Assembly (NCBI GenBank): GCA_005656395.1
Contig: SRSI01000060.1
Location: forward strand, 1,116,001-1,180,000
Length of the DNA: 64,000 nucleotides
Direction: 5' to 3'
Origin: Strongyloides papillosus
Taxonomy: Eukaryota > Nematoda > Chromadorea > Rhabditida > Strongyloididae
The notes under the pieces were generated by a model. That model was not told the DNA's origin. It was given only the letters and a program-made list of their open reading frames with translations, and did no database searches. Shown piece after piece: positions 62,606 through 64,000 of this stretch. Made by a program: the position numbers and the translations under genes. Position 1 is the stretch's first letter. Each line of letters begins with the position of its first letter.

Positions 62606-64000
62606 CTTTTGTAAAATATTTTCAAAGCAAAATTTTAGAACTAACATTTTCAAATTAAATACAGAAAATTATTTATATAATAAATACAATGATAGAATAA
62701 TATAGCTGCGAATTTAAATAATAATTAGAAATATACTTTAAATGACTCATCATTATCATGGTTTTAATCCTCTATAGACTTATACGCATAGATGTTTTTC
62801 TGAGTGTAGAAAAAAAGTACTTTGATAATAATGTACTTTAATAGTGCTCTAAAGTATCCTGATATTTTTTGTTTTAACTACATTTATATAAATAATATAC
62901 TTTAAAAGTGTGTATCATGTTTTAGAATTTTCAATAAAGAAAAATATTTCTTTTATGACTATTTTAAAACTTAACTAAAAGACAAGAGGTAAACTCAAAA
63001 TATTAATGACAATACTTTACTTAAAATAGCTATTTGAAAAAATGTTTATATAAATTTAAAAATTCTTAACTAATTTAATATTTAGTAACCAGTTCATCAT
63101 TTTTTGGAATATTAATTAATGAAATTACACAACCGTTAAGTGAACTATAAATAAGGATTAAAGAAGATTTTATTTTTTTAAAATGATATCACAATTAAAA
63201 ATAATAAGGTTTAATTATAAAATTATTTTTGTTTATAATTGAAATTCCATATTTGACATACAATTATTTAAATTAAATTTTTTAAAGTGATTAATGATAT
63301 CGTAGTAATTAAAGGCAATCATATTAAAAATTTATGGTACATCTCAATTTCCTTATTCTTTTAATACTTTTTTTTGCTTGTTTACATCCTCTTGCTTTAA
63401 GATTCATGTATTGAATATACAAAATTGCATCTAGGACACATTGACAAGAAATCTATGAGTCGATTACTAAGATAACATAGAATGAAAATGTTTGGAAATA
63501 GAATTTCTTGAAAAAACTCACCATATATGGTTATATGTCTTTAGAAACAGTATAAAACTTCTTATAAAAATGTTACTCTAATATATATATGGAATTTTCA
63601 TTTCTCTGCCTTTCTTATCAATGTAATCATGACTTATTTAATTATCATTAATAAGCTCTATGGATAAATATTTAATAAAGTAAATTTACTTAGAGATGAA
63701 ATTACAACTTGTTAGTGTATGCAGATATATCTAAAATGACGTGGTACTAATTAATCAAAAGATATCAAAATCCGGTGATTATATCAACAAGTCGGAAGAA
63801 GAAATTATATATTATACTGTTAATAGATTCTTAAATCAGTTCCGATATCCTCTATTTCAACTATAACATCCAAAGAATATGGATAATATTTAATTACTTC
63901 ATTAAATTTTCAGAAATACTTTTTTCTTTTATTATTTTTTTATAGAAGAGAATTAATTGTTTTTATGTAAACTTTTAAAATTTAAAAGAAAGGATAATTT
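62606..64000. other. A+T-rich right-hand edge, no gene seen
   Basis: No coding frame of note, repeat or RNA gene was recognised between the transposon and the window edge. Confidence 0.45.

Noticed and set aside
1..64000. CRISPR arrays, rRNA, tRNA, riboswitches and operons
   Set aside because: No spaced direct repeats of CRISPR type, no tRNA B-box (GGTTCGAATCC-like) or rRNA sequence was seen. This is a nematode nuclear genome and gene spacing does not suggest operons.

Overview
The window is nuclear DNA from a nematode, most likely a Strongyloides-type clade IV worm. The evidence is the extreme A+T richness, many 39-70 nt introns with GTAAGT/GTATGT donors and TTTCAG-like acceptors, and the gene content: a nematode-style SHANK scaffold without an SH3 domain, an insulin-like peptide, a DBL-1/TIG-2-like TGF-beta ligand, a PBC homeobox gene, saposin-like and Kunitz secreted proteins, and an ankyrin-SOCS protein. 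The species cannot be fixed from sequence alone. Exons were joined by hand from splice signals and reading phase, so junctions are predictions.

Layout. 1-8 kb, minus strand: the 5' part of a large Q/N-rich AT-hook protein that runs off the left edge; a one-pass membrane protein carrying only the C-terminal half of a ZP domain; and a short PBX-type TALE homeobox gene. 8.6-9.6 kb, plus strand: a secreted saposin-like protein. 10.0-11.7 kb: a repeat island bounded by perfect 23-bp inverted repeats and filled with a 92-bp and a 176-bp tandem array. 13-17.5 kb: an orphan secreted protein, a multi-pass (chemoreceptor-like) membrane protein and a small single-pass membrane protein. 18.3-24.0 kb: a two-Kunitz secreted protein and a 1467-residue secreted mosaic protein (C-type lectin, LDLR-A, CUB, CCP, EGF, LamG-like, HYR). 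24.0-32.7 kb: a gene desert. 32.7-39.7 kb: the complete SHANK orthologue (shn-1) in seven exons. 42.0-51.3 kb: an insulin-like peptide, an orphan acidic secreted protein, a TGF-beta/BMP family ligand and an ankyrin-SOCS protein. 51-64 kb: gene-poor sequence with at least two transposons, a gutted mariner with 25-bp inverted repeats and a 2.9-kb element with perfect 31-bp inverted repeats carrying unrecognised minus-strand genes.

There is no sign of one pathway or of operons. Secreted and signalling products dominate (insulin and TGF-beta ligands, Kunitz, saposin, mosaic matrix protein), separated by long A+T-rich spacers. The least explained parts are the two inverted-repeat-bounded elements, the ZP-C-only membrane protein and the orphan secreted proteins.
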